This document shows, in pieces, positions 8,705 through 16,681 of a stretch of 40,250 nt of DNA. Position numbers and translations under genes: made by a program. The notes below the pieces were generated by a model that was given only the letters and a program-made list of their open reading frames with translations, did not search any database and was not told where the DNA came from. Source of the stretch: Sphingorhabdus sp. (GTDB taxonomy: Bacteria; Pseudomonadota; Alphaproteobacteria; Sphingomonadales; Sphingomonadaceae). Within the stretch, counting starts at the first letter, position 1. Every line of letters starts with the position of its first letter. Where the stretch lies: the NCBI RefSeq assembly GCF_029865925.1, contig NZ_JARXAI010000050.1, positions 1-40,250 on the forward strand. Reading direction: 5' to 3'.

Positions 8705-10326
8705 CCGAGGAATTCGACTATATTATCGTCGGCGCAGGCACGGCGGGTTGTGTGCTGGCCAACCGCCTGACTGAAGACGGCAAATACAGCGTCTTGTTGC
8801 TGGAAGCTGGGGGAAGCGATCGGTCAATTTGGATTCAAATGCCCATTGGCTATGGCCGCACCTTTTTTGATAAGCGGATTAACTGGATGTACGATACCGA
8901 GCCGGTTGAGGCGCTGGGTGGAAGGCAGAGCTATTGGCCGCGTGGAAAGGTGATCGGTGGGTCAGGTTCAATCAATGCGATGGTCTATGTTCGGGGCCAG
9001 CCGCACGATTTCGATGATTGGAAAGCCTTGGGTAACAATGGTTGGGGATGGGACGATGTGCTGCCCTATTTCAAAAAGTCAGAGGATTTCGACTGGCACA
9101 GCGCGCATCATGGCCAAGGCGGGCCACAACATGTTACCGATGCCTCACCCTTTGCCCATCCCATTTGCCGCAGCTTTATTGAAGCCGCGCAGACGTTGGG
9201 CTTTCCAGCCAGCAGCGATTTCAACGGCTGTAAGCCAGAGGGCGTAGGCTATTATCAAATCAACACGCGTGGCGGTTGGCGTGCATCAACTGCGAACGCG
9301 TTTCTGCATCCGGCGCGAAAGCGTAAGACGCTGAAACTCCAAACCCGGGCGCAGGCAACGCGCATATTGTTTGAGGGACGGCGCGCAGTCGGTGTTGCGT
9401 ACACGTCTAAGGGCGCAAGCGTAGAGGCGAAGGCACGGCGCGAAGTGATCCTAGCAGGAGGCGCAATTAACTCTCCACAACTGTTGATGCTCTCCGGTAT
9501 CGGCGATGCAAGCCATTTGAAAAATGTCGGCATCGAAACGCTGGTCGATGCAAAAGCGGTGGGCCGTAATTTGCAGGACCATATTGCGGTGTCCTATTTT
9601 TACAAAGTGCGCACAGCAACGTTGAACGATGTCCTTCACCCGTTTTTAGGCAAGCTGCGGGCCGGTTTGCGCTACATTGCTGACCGGGCAGGGCCGCTGT
9701 CGCTGAGCGTCAATCAAAGCGGTGGTTTTGTGCGAAGCGACGCGACTAAAGCGCACCCTAATCTCCAACTGTATTTTAGTCCGGTCAGTTACACGAAGAC
9801 CCCCTTGTCGGAACGAAAGCTTCTGAACCCCGATCCATTTTCGGCGTTTTTGCTGTCGCACAACCCCTGCCGTCCGACCAGCCGAGGGCATATTGAACTG
9901 ACCAGCCCAGACCCTTCGCAATATCCGGCCATTCATCCGAACTATCTGGCGACGCAATCGGACATTGATGATGTGTTGGCTGGCAACCGGATATTGCGTG
10001 AGATCGCATCTACTAAGCCGCTTGCAGATATCATAACCGAGGAACTTGTTCCCGGAACACATGTGGATGGCGACGAAGCTTTGCTGGCCGATTTCCGCGC
10101 CCGTGCCGACACGGTGTATCACCCAACAAGTACCTGCATGATGGGGACAGATCCCGTCAGTTCGGTGGTCGATGCCCGCTTGCGCGTTCATGGTATCGAG
10201 GGTTTGCGGGTTGTAGACGCCTCGGTGTTCCCGACAATCACTTCGGGAAATACAAACGCGCCTACTGTCATGGTTGCCGAAAAAGGCGCGGCAATGATCT
10301 TGGAAGACGCAAAAAGCACGCGTTAA
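8701..10326 (+). CDS. GMC-family FAD-dependent oxidoreductase
   Basis: A flavoprotein of the glucose-methanol-choline family that oxidises a primary alcohol, passing electrons to a quinone or to oxygen. The 541 residues start with an ADP-binding fold (VGAGTAG, 10-16) and contain GMC signature 1 (RGKVIGGSGSINAMVYVRG), signature 2 (GAINSPQLLMLSGIG), and the C-terminal catalytic region with YHPTSTCMMG (His474) and SGNTNAPT (Asn519). The GTG start at 8701 overlaps the preceding TGA (GTGA), implying coupled translation. No signal peptide is seen. With the aldehyde dehydrogenase it would convert an alcohol to an acid in two steps. Choline dehydrogenase belongs to this family, but nothing here proves choline as substrate. 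Confidence 0.92.
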   Translation: MTEEFDYIIVGAGTAGCVLANRLTEDGKYSVLLLEAGGSDRSIWIQMPIGYGRTFFDKRINWMYDTEPVEALGGRQSYWPRGKVIGGSGSINAMVYVRGQPHDFDDWKALGNNGWGWDDVLPYFKKSEDFDWHSAHHGQGGPQHVTDASPFAHPICRSFIEAAQTLGFPASSDFNGCKPEGVGYYQINTRGGWRASTANAFLHPARKRKTLKLQTRAQATRILFEGRRAVGVAYTSKGASVEAKARREVILAGGAINSPQLLMLSGIGDASHLKNVGIETLVDAKAVGRNLQDHIAVSYFYKVRTATLNDVLHPFLGKLRAGLRYIADRAGPLSLSVNQSGGFVRSDATKAHPNLQLYFSPVSYTKTPLSERKLLNPDPFSAFLLSHNPCRPTSRGHIELTSPDPSQYPAIHPNYLATQSDIDDVLAGNRILREIASTKPLADIITEELVPGTHVDGDEALLADFRARADTVYHPTSTCMMGTDPVSSVVDARLRVHGIEGLRVVDASVFPTITSGNTNAPTVMVAEKGAAMILEDAKSTR

Positions 10327-10393
10327 TTTTATTTACCAGTTCTTTTTGACTGTGCTAACCCCATGCCATAGCGCGAATCTGGGGAGTGACGCG

Positions 10394-11308
10394 ATGCATC
10401 CAAAGATTGACCTTAAACAATTACCGCCTCTGAAAGCACTTAAGGGCTTTGAAGCGGCAACGCGGCACCAAAGTATCCGCGACGCAGCAGACGAATTGTG
10501 TCTGACGCACCCTGCAGTCAGCCATCAGGTTCAACTTGTTGAAGATGCCCTTGGCGTAACCTTGTTTGTACAGGAAGGGCGGCACATCGTTTCGACGGAA
10601 GAGGGCAAAGTGCTCTATCCGTATGTACGCGCTGCGTTTGAATCCTTACTCGAAGGCGTCGAGGAAGTGCACCGCAACGCACTCGACAAGCCACTGCGTG
10701 TGCAAACCTATGTAACAGCTTCAATTCGCTGGCTTGCCAAGCGGGTGCCGCAGTTTTTGGCGGATCACCCCGAAGTCAAACTCTCACTGAATACATGCGC
10801 GGTCGAATGGGAGTTTGATGATGTCCACGCCGATGTCGGTCTGGTCTATTGTGAAGCTGAACCTGATCCAGCGAAGTTTTATTGGATGCCGCTGTATGAA
10901 TATGCGCTATTTCCCGTGTGCAGCCCGGAAGTGGCCGCTGCGATGGGGCAAAATCCATCCCCTGAAGGTTTGATGACCAAGCCTCTGGTTGCTATTTATA
11001 CCGAAGTGCAAAATTGGGAAACTTGGTTTGCTTCGGCAGGTGCGCCGTTTGAACCATCGGCTCCCTATCTTATGGTCGATACCTTGGCCGTTGCGCTCGA
11101 AATGGCGCTCAATGGCGAAGGGATAGCTTTAGTTAACGGTCCTTTTGTTGATCAGGACCTAGCGGCCGGTCGGCTGGTTCAACCTATCGCCCATAAGGCC
11201 GTATGTCCGGGTGCGTGGGGGCTCATCTGCCGCAAAGATATGAAAGAAAATCTGCGGATCCGAACTTTCATGGATTGGGTGTTCAAGAATGTGGAAAATA
11301 GCCGATAG
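10394..11308 (+). CDS. LysR-family transcriptional regulator, GcvA-like
   Basis: A 304-residue DNA-binding regulator with an N-terminal winged helix-turn-helix (about residues 27-46, with SIRDAADELCLTHPAVSHQV) and a periplasmic-binding-protein-like effector domain. LPPLKALKGFEAATRH at the N-terminus is typical of the GcvA-like branch. The ATG at 10394 is chosen because GGGGAG (10381-10386) lies 7 bases upstream; an in-frame GTG at 10346 lacks a ribosome site. It lies 67 bases after the GMC gene on the same strand and converges on the dehydrogenase gene to its right. It is likely to control the catabolic operon to its left; LysR proteins usually respond to a pathway intermediate. Confidence 0.92.
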   Translation: MHPKIDLKQLPPLKALKGFEAATRHQSIRDAADELCLTHPAVSHQVQLVEDALGVTLFVQEGRHIVSTEEGKVLYPYVRAAFESLLEGVEEVHRNALDKPLRVQTYVTASIRWLAKRVPQFLADHPEVKLSLNTCAVEWEFDDVHADVGLVYCEAEPDPAKFYWMPLYEYALFPVCSPEVAAAMGQNPSPEGLMTKPLVAIYTEVQNWETWFASAGAPFEPSAPYLMVDTLAVALEMALNGEGIALVNGPFVDQDLAAGRLVQPIAHKAVCPGAWGLICRKDMKENLRIRTFMDWVFKNVENSR

Positions 11309-11319
11309 GTCGTGGCGGA

Positions 11320-12273
11320 TTAGCGTTTCGGAACCACCTCATAGCCGCGCTCTTCGGGTTCATCGTCCACCATATCGGCCGGAAAGCCAGTGCCCAAAAC
11401 TTTGATGCCCAGTGGTTCTTCGTAACGGCGGATAATGTTTGGTGAAAATTCGCGAGAACCGAAGGCCTCTTCGCCCTCTTTGAAGATTTTAACGATTAAC
11501 GGCGACAGTTCGACGGGGACATTGGCGGCGTGGGCAATTTTGTTGAACAGGCCGACATCTTTGCTGACCAGATCCATGGTGAAGTTAATGTCGCGGCTTC
11601 CGTTGAGAATGACCTGGCTTTCAGTTTCGTGGACAAAGCTGTTGCCCGATGAAATGCGGATAGCCTCATATGTTGTATTCATATCAAGCCCGATGGCTTT
11701 GCACGTTGTCAGCGCCTCAGCCAGCGCAACCAGATGCACTGTGCAGAGATAATTGGTCATCACTTTCAATTGCGACGCGGTTCCCAGATCGCCTGTGTGC
11801 AATATACGACGTCCCATTGTTGTCAAAACCGGCAGAACAAATTCGAACGCAGCGCGCGGGCCGCCGGCAAAAATTGCGATATTGCCAGTATCGGCGCGGT
11901 GACAGCCGCCGGAAACAGGGCATTCCATAAACATGGCGCCGCGCGCCTCGACCAGGGCCCCAAGCCGGATGATTTCACTATAATCGGTGGTGCTCATTTC
12001 AAGCCATACCTGCCCCTGGCGCATGACCTGCAGAAAGCCATCTTCGCCCTCGGCAACAGCTGAACTGGCGGCAGGAGAAGGAAGGCAGGTGATGATAAGA
12101 TCTACAGCTTCGCCCAATTCTTTCGGAGAGGCGGCCGAAGATGCACCGCGCGCCACATATTCTGCAACAAGAGCATCATCTAGGTCGCGGACAGTCACTT
12201 CATGGCCATTGCGTATCAAGCTACCCGCAAGCTTTCCGCCGACATTGCCAAGGCCGATAAATCCGATTTTCAT
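11320..12273 (-). CDS. NAD-binding beta-hydroxyacid dehydrogenase (3-hydroxyisobutyrate dehydrogenase family)
   Basis: A 317-residue oxidoreductase of the family that includes 3-hydroxyisobutyrate dehydrogenase and tartronate-semialdehyde reductase. It has an N-terminal Rossmann fold (FIGLGNVGG, 5-13), the substrate-binding CPVSGG (118-123), and the catalytic lysine in QLKVMTN (Lys170 with Asn174). The C-terminal helical domain is complete. Its stop is 11 bases from the convergent LysR gene. Upstream, the spacer contains two copies of a CCAATTGG palindrome that may be an operator. It may reduce or oxidise a hydroxyacid from the neighbouring catabolic operon, but this is inferred from position only. 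Confidence 0.88.
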   Translation of the reverse strand: MKIGFIGLGNVGGKLAGSLIRNGHEVTVRDLDDALVAEYVARGASSAASPKELGEAVDLIITCLPSPAASSAVAEGEDGFLQVMRQGQVWLEMSTTDYSEIIRLGALVEARGAMFMECPVSGGCHRADTGNIAIFAGGPRAAFEFVLPVLTTMGRRILHTGDLGTASQLKVMTNYLCTVHLVALAEALTTCKAIGLDMNTTYEAIRISSGNSFVHETESQVILNGSRDINFTMDLVSKDVGLFNKIAHAANVPVELSPLIVKIFKEGEEAFGSREFSPNIIRRYEEPLGIKVLGTGFPADMVDDEPEERGYEVVPKR

Positions 12274-12308
12274 GATTGCAACCAGTCTATTTCCGATAGG
12301 CGTTGTCC

Positions 12309-12373
12309 GCCAATTGGGAAAAGTTAGAGCGCCGTCGGCGCGCCGCTACAATTGAAAAATTTGGCCAATTGGG
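12309..12373. promoter_or_regulatory. Two CCAATTGG palindromes upstream of the hydroxyacid dehydrogenase
   Basis: The 10-mer GCCAATTGGG occurs at 12309-12318 and again at 12364-12373, 55 bases apart (close to five helical turns). Its core CCAATTGG is a perfect palindrome. A third partial copy, CTATTGGG, ends at 12400. The repeats lie 36-127 bases before the start of the - strand dehydrogenase gene, a position expected for an operator. The binding protein is unknown; the nearby LysR regulator is one candidate. Confidence 0.4.
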
Positions 12374-12419
12374 TGAATTATTTTACTATGCGCTATTGGG
12401 TAAAGAGCGACCACCTAAT

Positions 12420-13202
12420 TCAAGTGACGCTATATCCAAGCTTGGATGACAGCGCTGCCGCAATTCGAGAACGGGCAAGTGCGCACACGATTTTGCGATC
12501 CGCAAGGGCGCCTGGATCAAATGGTTCAAGGAAATGCACACCAACGTCGTAGCTTCCGGGCCGTGTAAATGCGCGCCAAGCGCTTTCCCAGCCAGTTTCC
12601 TCGCCCAGCCATGCGATATCGGGTCCGTCAATGCCAAAATCCAAATAGACAGGCTGAATCATCATCGGTTTGGGTGGGGGCGCGAGTGTGGCAAACAGCG
12701 ATTGTTTAAACGGCAATAGCCCACGGCCATCGGATGTCGTGCCTTCGGGAAAAAGCGTGACTGACCAATTCTCTGCAATCGCTTCACGCAGCTCAGCCAC
12801 TTGCTGTGCGACATTTTGTTTTTCAGAGCGGCTGATGAAAATCGTGCGATTTAACTTTGCGAGCCAGCCAATCACTGGCCAATCCCGAACGCCGTCCTGT
12901 GCCACAAAAGCAGATCCAGTGATCCCGGCTAAAATCGGAATGTCGTGCCATGAAATATGGTTGGCGACGAAAAATACATCTCTGCGCAATGGTTTGCCAT
13001 AAACTGTGACGCGCGCGCCCAGAGCGCGTGCGCAAATGCGCAGGAACAGCATAGCCCAAGGCGAAGGTAGTTTCAGAAGGAGCCATAGAAGGTGAAGCGG
13101 CAATAATATTGCTAATGGCATCGCTATCCACAATATGCGCATCGCGCAAAGAAGATACGCTTGCGAACCGACCTTGGGAAAAGAGATAGAAATAGTCGTC
13201 AT
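12420..13202 (-). CDS. 1-acyl-sn-glycerol-3-phosphate acyltransferase (PlsC-like)
   Basis: Membrane-bound acyltransferase of phospholipid synthesis that moves an acyl group to lysophosphatidic acid or a similar lysolipid. The 260 residues include an N-terminal hydrophobic stretch (LWIAMPLAILLPLHLLWLLL), the catalytic NHISWHD motif (the family's NHX4D) and the acceptor-binding FPEGTTSDG. The C-terminal end is complete. The start at 13202 is the most upstream; an in-frame ATG at 13142 is possible because neither has a strong ribosome site. It is on the same strand as its neighbours but separated by 146 and 128 bases, so it may be transcribed alone. It could also be an ornithine-lipid or hopanoid-related acyltransferase. 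Confidence 0.85.
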   Translation of the reverse strand: MTTISISFPKVGSQAYLLCAMRILWIAMPLAILLPLHLLWLLLKLPSPWAMLFLRICARALGARVTVYGKPLRRDVFFVANHISWHDIPILAGITGSAFVAQDGVRDWPVIGWLAKLNRTIFISRSEKQNVAQQVAELREAIAENWSVTLFPEGTTSDGRGLLPFKQSLFATLAPPPKPMMIQPVYLDFGIDGPDIAWLGEETGWESAWRAFTRPGSYDVGVHFLEPFDPGALADRKIVCALARSRIAAALSSKLGYSVT

Positions 13203-13330
13203 TGGGCTTCGCTTCGCTATTAAGACAATATCTCAGACAGCTTGTGCTTAGATCATAACTGTGACTATGCTGTGACGGTCCAAAGTTGCATAATATGACC
13301 TGCTCATTGGTGCAAGGCCGCGCAGTAGCC

Positions 13331-14095
13331 TTACCGTTTTTTTACACGAAGGGCATCCCAGCTGGCATCGGCAATCCATCCACCATCGACGGGTAAGCTC
13401 ACGCCGTTGATGAAGCTGTCTTCATGCGCAAGAAATGCGATCGCCCGCGCAACATCCTCCGGTTTCGCAAAACGGCCCATAGGCACGCGGTTGATGATAT
13501 CGGAATCGGAATACGCACCTGAACCTTGGTCTGCTTCGTCCATCTCGGTTTTAATCCAACCGGGGCATACGGCGTTTACACGGACACCGCGACTGCCCCA
13601 TTCTGCGGCAAGGGTCCGGGTCAAACCGACCAACCCATGCTTGGATGCATTATAGGCTGAACGGTCGATCACGCCATGAAGGCCGGCAATTGAGGCAACG
13701 TTGACAATATTGCCGCGCTGACGCGCAAGCATTTGCTTACCAATTTCTCGGCACAGTAGAAACGGACCAGTCAGGTTAACGTTGATTACACGCTGCCATT
13801 GTTCGATACTGGTGTCTTCGGCGGGGGATATCATGCTGATGCCGGCATTATTGACGAGCACATCCGCTGCTTGGTGCTCATGTGCGATTTTTTTGGCCAA
13901 TTCGATGACAAAAGCCTCAGACGAAATATCACCGGACAGCGCGGAGACACGCCCGCCGCCTTCTTCCAATATAGCGATTTGCGCATCAAGCGGCTGCACA
14001 TCGGTCATGACGACATGATATCCTGTGTCAGCAAACATCTTCGCCGTCGCAAAACCGACGCCTTGTGCCGCACCTGTAATCAACGCAACCCGCAT
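13331..14095 (-). CDS. Short-chain dehydrogenase/reductase (SDR)
   Basis: A 254-residue classical SDR using NAD(P)H. Visible motifs are the cofactor loop TGAAQGVG (7-14), NNAG (82-85), the catalytic Ser135 in VNVASIAG, and the YNASK pair Tyr148/Lys152. The C-terminal half has the usual PGWIKTEM segment and ends with FINGVSLPVDGGW. It resembles 3-oxoacyl-ACP reductase-like SDRs, but substrate cannot be assigned. It is divergent from the dimethylglycine-dehydrogenase-like operon across a 163-base spacer, so the two may share regulation. Confidence 0.9.
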   Translation of the reverse strand: MRVALITGAAQGVGFATAKMFADTGYHVVMTDVQPLDAQIAILEEGGGRVSALSGDISSEAFVIELAKKIAHEHQAADVLVNNAGISMISPAEDTSIEQWQRVINVNLTGPFLLCREIGKQMLARQRGNIVNVASIAGLHGVIDRSAYNASKHGLVGLTRTLAAEWGSRGVRVNAVCPGWIKTEMDEADQGSGAYSDSDIINRVPMGRFAKPEDVARAIAFLAHEDSFINGVSLPVDGGWIADASWDALRVKKR

Positions 14096-14258
14096 AGCTG
14101 AACTTTCATGATATGAATTTACACCGAGTTCCTTACATCCACTAGCGATTAGGACTCAAAAATTTTTTTAACCAGTCCCGTCATATTCCCCATTTGTGTC
14201 CGACCTCAAACCCGCCCTAAGGTTCCATCGTTTTAAAGCCTTAAGGAGCACAGCTATC
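14096..14258. promoter_or_regulatory. Divergent intergenic region between the SDR and the demethylation operon
   Basis: These 163 bases must contain the promoters of both divergent units. An A/T block occurs at about 14157-14171, and the perfect palindrome CCTTAAGG (14239-14246) overlaps the ribosome site AAGGAG (14243-14248) of the + strand gene. No convincing -35/-10 pair was found. Confidence 0.4.
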
Positions 14259-16676
14259 ATGCAAACATCGGCGCGGGTTGTTATTATTGGTGGCGGCATA
14301 ATGGGGGCATCGTTGCTCTACCATCTCGCAGAGCTTGGCTGGACCGACTGTCTGTTGATTGAAAAGGACGAGCTCACATCCGGCTCCACCTGGCACGCCG
14401 CCGGGCAATGTCCAAACATCACCGGAAGCTATAATCTCGCCAAGATGCACGCGTATAGCAATGAGCTCTACCCGCGGCTTGAGGGGCTTACAGGGCAATA
14501 TGTAAGCTGGCATAAATCGGGCGGCATCCGTCTTGCGACGAACGAACGCGAACTCGCGTGGATGCGCTATATTGAAGGCTTTTCGAAGATCATCGGCTTT
14601 GAAATGGAGATTATCCCGCCTGAGGAAATTCTCCGGCACAACCCGTTCATGACACTTGATGGTGTCATCGCCGGCGCGCGGACCACGGAAGACGGACATG
14701 CTGACCCATCGGGCATCTGCAATGCGCTTGCCATTGGTGCAAAGAATATGGGCGCGAAGATCGTGCGCAAAAACCGCGTGACCGCCCTGACCCAATTGCC
14801 ATCAGGCGAATGGGATGTTGAGACCGAAAAAGGCACGATTCGCGCGGAAATCGTTGTAAACGCGGCCGGCTGCTATGCGAGGCAAATCGCGCAAATGGCA
14901 GGCATCGACATTCCGGTGACCAATATGGAGCATCATTATGTCGTCACCGATCCCATTCCTGCGTTCAAGGACCGCGAAGAAGAAATCCCCGTTATGCGCT
15001 GCCCGCATGTTTCCGGCTATTTCCGTCAGGAACAAAAGAGCGGACTAATCGGCGTATATGAGAACACCGGCTTGGCGGAGGCATGGGCTCCGCGCGGCGG
15101 GCACCCCGAGTGGGATTCCACCAGCGAGCTGTTTCCAGAAGATCTGGAGCGGATCGCCCCGTGGCTCGAACGCGCGATTGAGCGGATGCCTATGTTTGGT
15201 GAGGTCGGCCTGCGGCGCTTCGTAAATGGCGCTATCCCGCATACGCCCGATGGCGGACCGTTGTTAGGACCAGCTATAGGCCTTAAAAACTTCTGGCATT
15301 GTTGCGGTACCAGCTTTGGTATTGCGCAAGGTGGCGGCGCTGGCAAATATATGGCGCAATGGATGGTGTTCGGTGATGCCGACATCAATATGACCGAATT
15401 CGATCCGCGGCGTTACGGCCCATATGCAGACGAAAACTACAGCCGTGATAAGGTTTTCCTAGATTACCGGATGACGTTTACGACGCGGCTTCCTGGTGAA
15501 GAGGAGCCCGATGGTCGTCCACAAAAAACGAGCGCGCTTTACGGCCAGCTGCTTTCCGCCGGCGCCGTTTATGGCGAAACCTATGGCTGGGAGCGGCCCA
15601 AATATTTTGCACTCGACGGCGCTGAAGAAGAAGGCGGCTATAACCGGACCAACAGCTTTGCAGCAGTTGCCGCCGAGGTGAAGGCTGTTGCCGAACGCGT
15701 CGGTGTGCTCGATCTCTCCGGCTTTGCGAAATATGATGTGTGTGGCCCCGACGCGGAGGCCTTCCTCAACCGTATTTGTGCAAACCGTATGCCAAAGAAA
15801 TTGGGCGGCATCGGCTTGGTCCATCCATTGTCGGTTCAGGGTCGCATTTACGGTGAAATGACGGTCACACGCTTTGCCGATGACAATTTTTATTGTCTGT
15901 CTGCTGCGGCCGCCGAACAGCGCGACTGGGACTTGCTGATCCATAGCAAATTGCCGCATGAGGATGTAACCATCCGCAATTTGACGATGGACCTTGGCGT
16001 TTTGGTGATGAACGGCCCTCGCTCGCGCGATGTGCTGGCAAAACTAACGAATGCAGACCTTGGTAATGAAGGTTTCCGCTGGCTCAGTGGTCAAGAGATC
16101 ATGATTGCCGGCATAAAAATGCGCGCACTTCGGGTTTCTTATGCGGGTGAGCTCGGATGGGAACTGCATCCTGCGATCGGCGATCTTGCGGCATTGTATA
16201 ATGCCGTTTGGGACGCTGGGCAGGAATATGGCATCGTCAATTATGGGCTTTACGCCGCCAATACGATGCGGGTCGAGAAAGGCTACAAGGCATGGGGCTC
16301 GGAACTTACGAACGAGCTTACGATGATCGAAGCCGACATGCCGCGCTTCATCAATTTCAAAAAAGACGATTTTGTCGGCAAGCAGGCTACGCTGGATGCA
16401 CCTGACCGTTTCCGCATTGTCTATGGCGAGGTGGACGCAACCAATGTCGATGTGCGCGGCGCTGAACCATGTTTGATCGGCGACCACTGCATTGGCCTCA
16501 CGACGTCGGGTGGTTATGGCCACCGTGTCGGCAAAAGCCTTTTCTTTGCCTGTGTGCCGCTTGAGAATGCGACGCCGGGGTCAAGTTTTGATATCATGCT
16601 TCAAGGCGAACGCCGTGTTGGAACGGTTTTGGAGCACCCGGCTTATGATGCCGACAACGCGAAGATGAAGGTCTAA
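14259..16676 (+). CDS. FAD-dependent oxidoreductase/GcvT fusion, dimethylglycine-dehydrogenase-like (paralog 1)
   Basis: An 805-residue two-domain enzyme of the dimethylglycine/sarcosine dehydrogenase family, which removes N-methyl groups and passes the carbon to tetrahydrofolate. The N-terminal DAO domain has the FAD loop GGGIMG (11-16) and STWHAAG, whose His46 matches the covalent FAD attachment site of the family. The C-terminal half is a GcvT/aminomethyltransferase domain (SYAGELGWELHP, YGLYAANTMRVEKGYKAWG). At the position of the conserved catalytic Asp of the folate site it has Glu533 (GRIYGEMTV). The ATG at 14259 is preceded by AAGGAG at 10 bases; an upstream in-frame GTG is unlikely. 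The second paralog begins 5 bases after its stop. The exact substrate is not certain. Confidence 0.88.
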   Translation: MQTSARVVIIGGGIMGASLLYHLAELGWTDCLLIEKDELTSGSTWHAAGQCPNITGSYNLAKMHAYSNELYPRLEGLTGQYVSWHKSGGIRLATNERELAWMRYIEGFSKIIGFEMEIIPPEEILRHNPFMTLDGVIAGARTTEDGHADPSGICNALAIGAKNMGAKIVRKNRVTALTQLPSGEWDVETEKGTIRAEIVVNAAGCYARQIAQMAGIDIPVTNMEHHYVVTDPIPAFKDREEEIPVMRCPHVSGYFRQEQKSGLIGVYENTGLAEAWAPRGGHPEWDSTSELFPEDLERIAPWLERAIERMPMFGEVGLRRFVNGAIPHTPDGGPLLGPAIGLKNFWHCCGTSFGIAQGGGAGKYMAQWMVFGDADINMTEFDPRRYGPYADENYSRDKVFLDYRMTFTTRLPGEEEPDGRPQKTSALYGQLLSAGAVYGETYGWERPKYFALDGAEEEGGYNRTNSFAAVAAEVKAVAERVGVLDLSGFAKYDVCGPDAEAFLNRICANRMPKKLGGIGLVHPLSVQGRIYGEMTVTRFADDNFYCLSAAAAEQRDWDLLIHSKLPHEDVTIRNLTMDLGVLVMNGPRSRDVLAKLTNADLGNEGFRWLSGQEIMIAGIKMRALRVSYAGELGWELHPAIGDLAALYNAVWDAGQEYGIVNYGLYAANTMRVEKGYKAWGSELTNELTMIEADMPRFINFKKDDFVGKQATLDAPDRFRIVYGEVDATNVDVRGAEPCLIGDHCIGLTTSGGYGHRVGKSLFFACVPLENATPGSSFDIMLQGERRVGTVLEHPAYDADNAKMKV

Positions 16677-16681
16677 TTACC

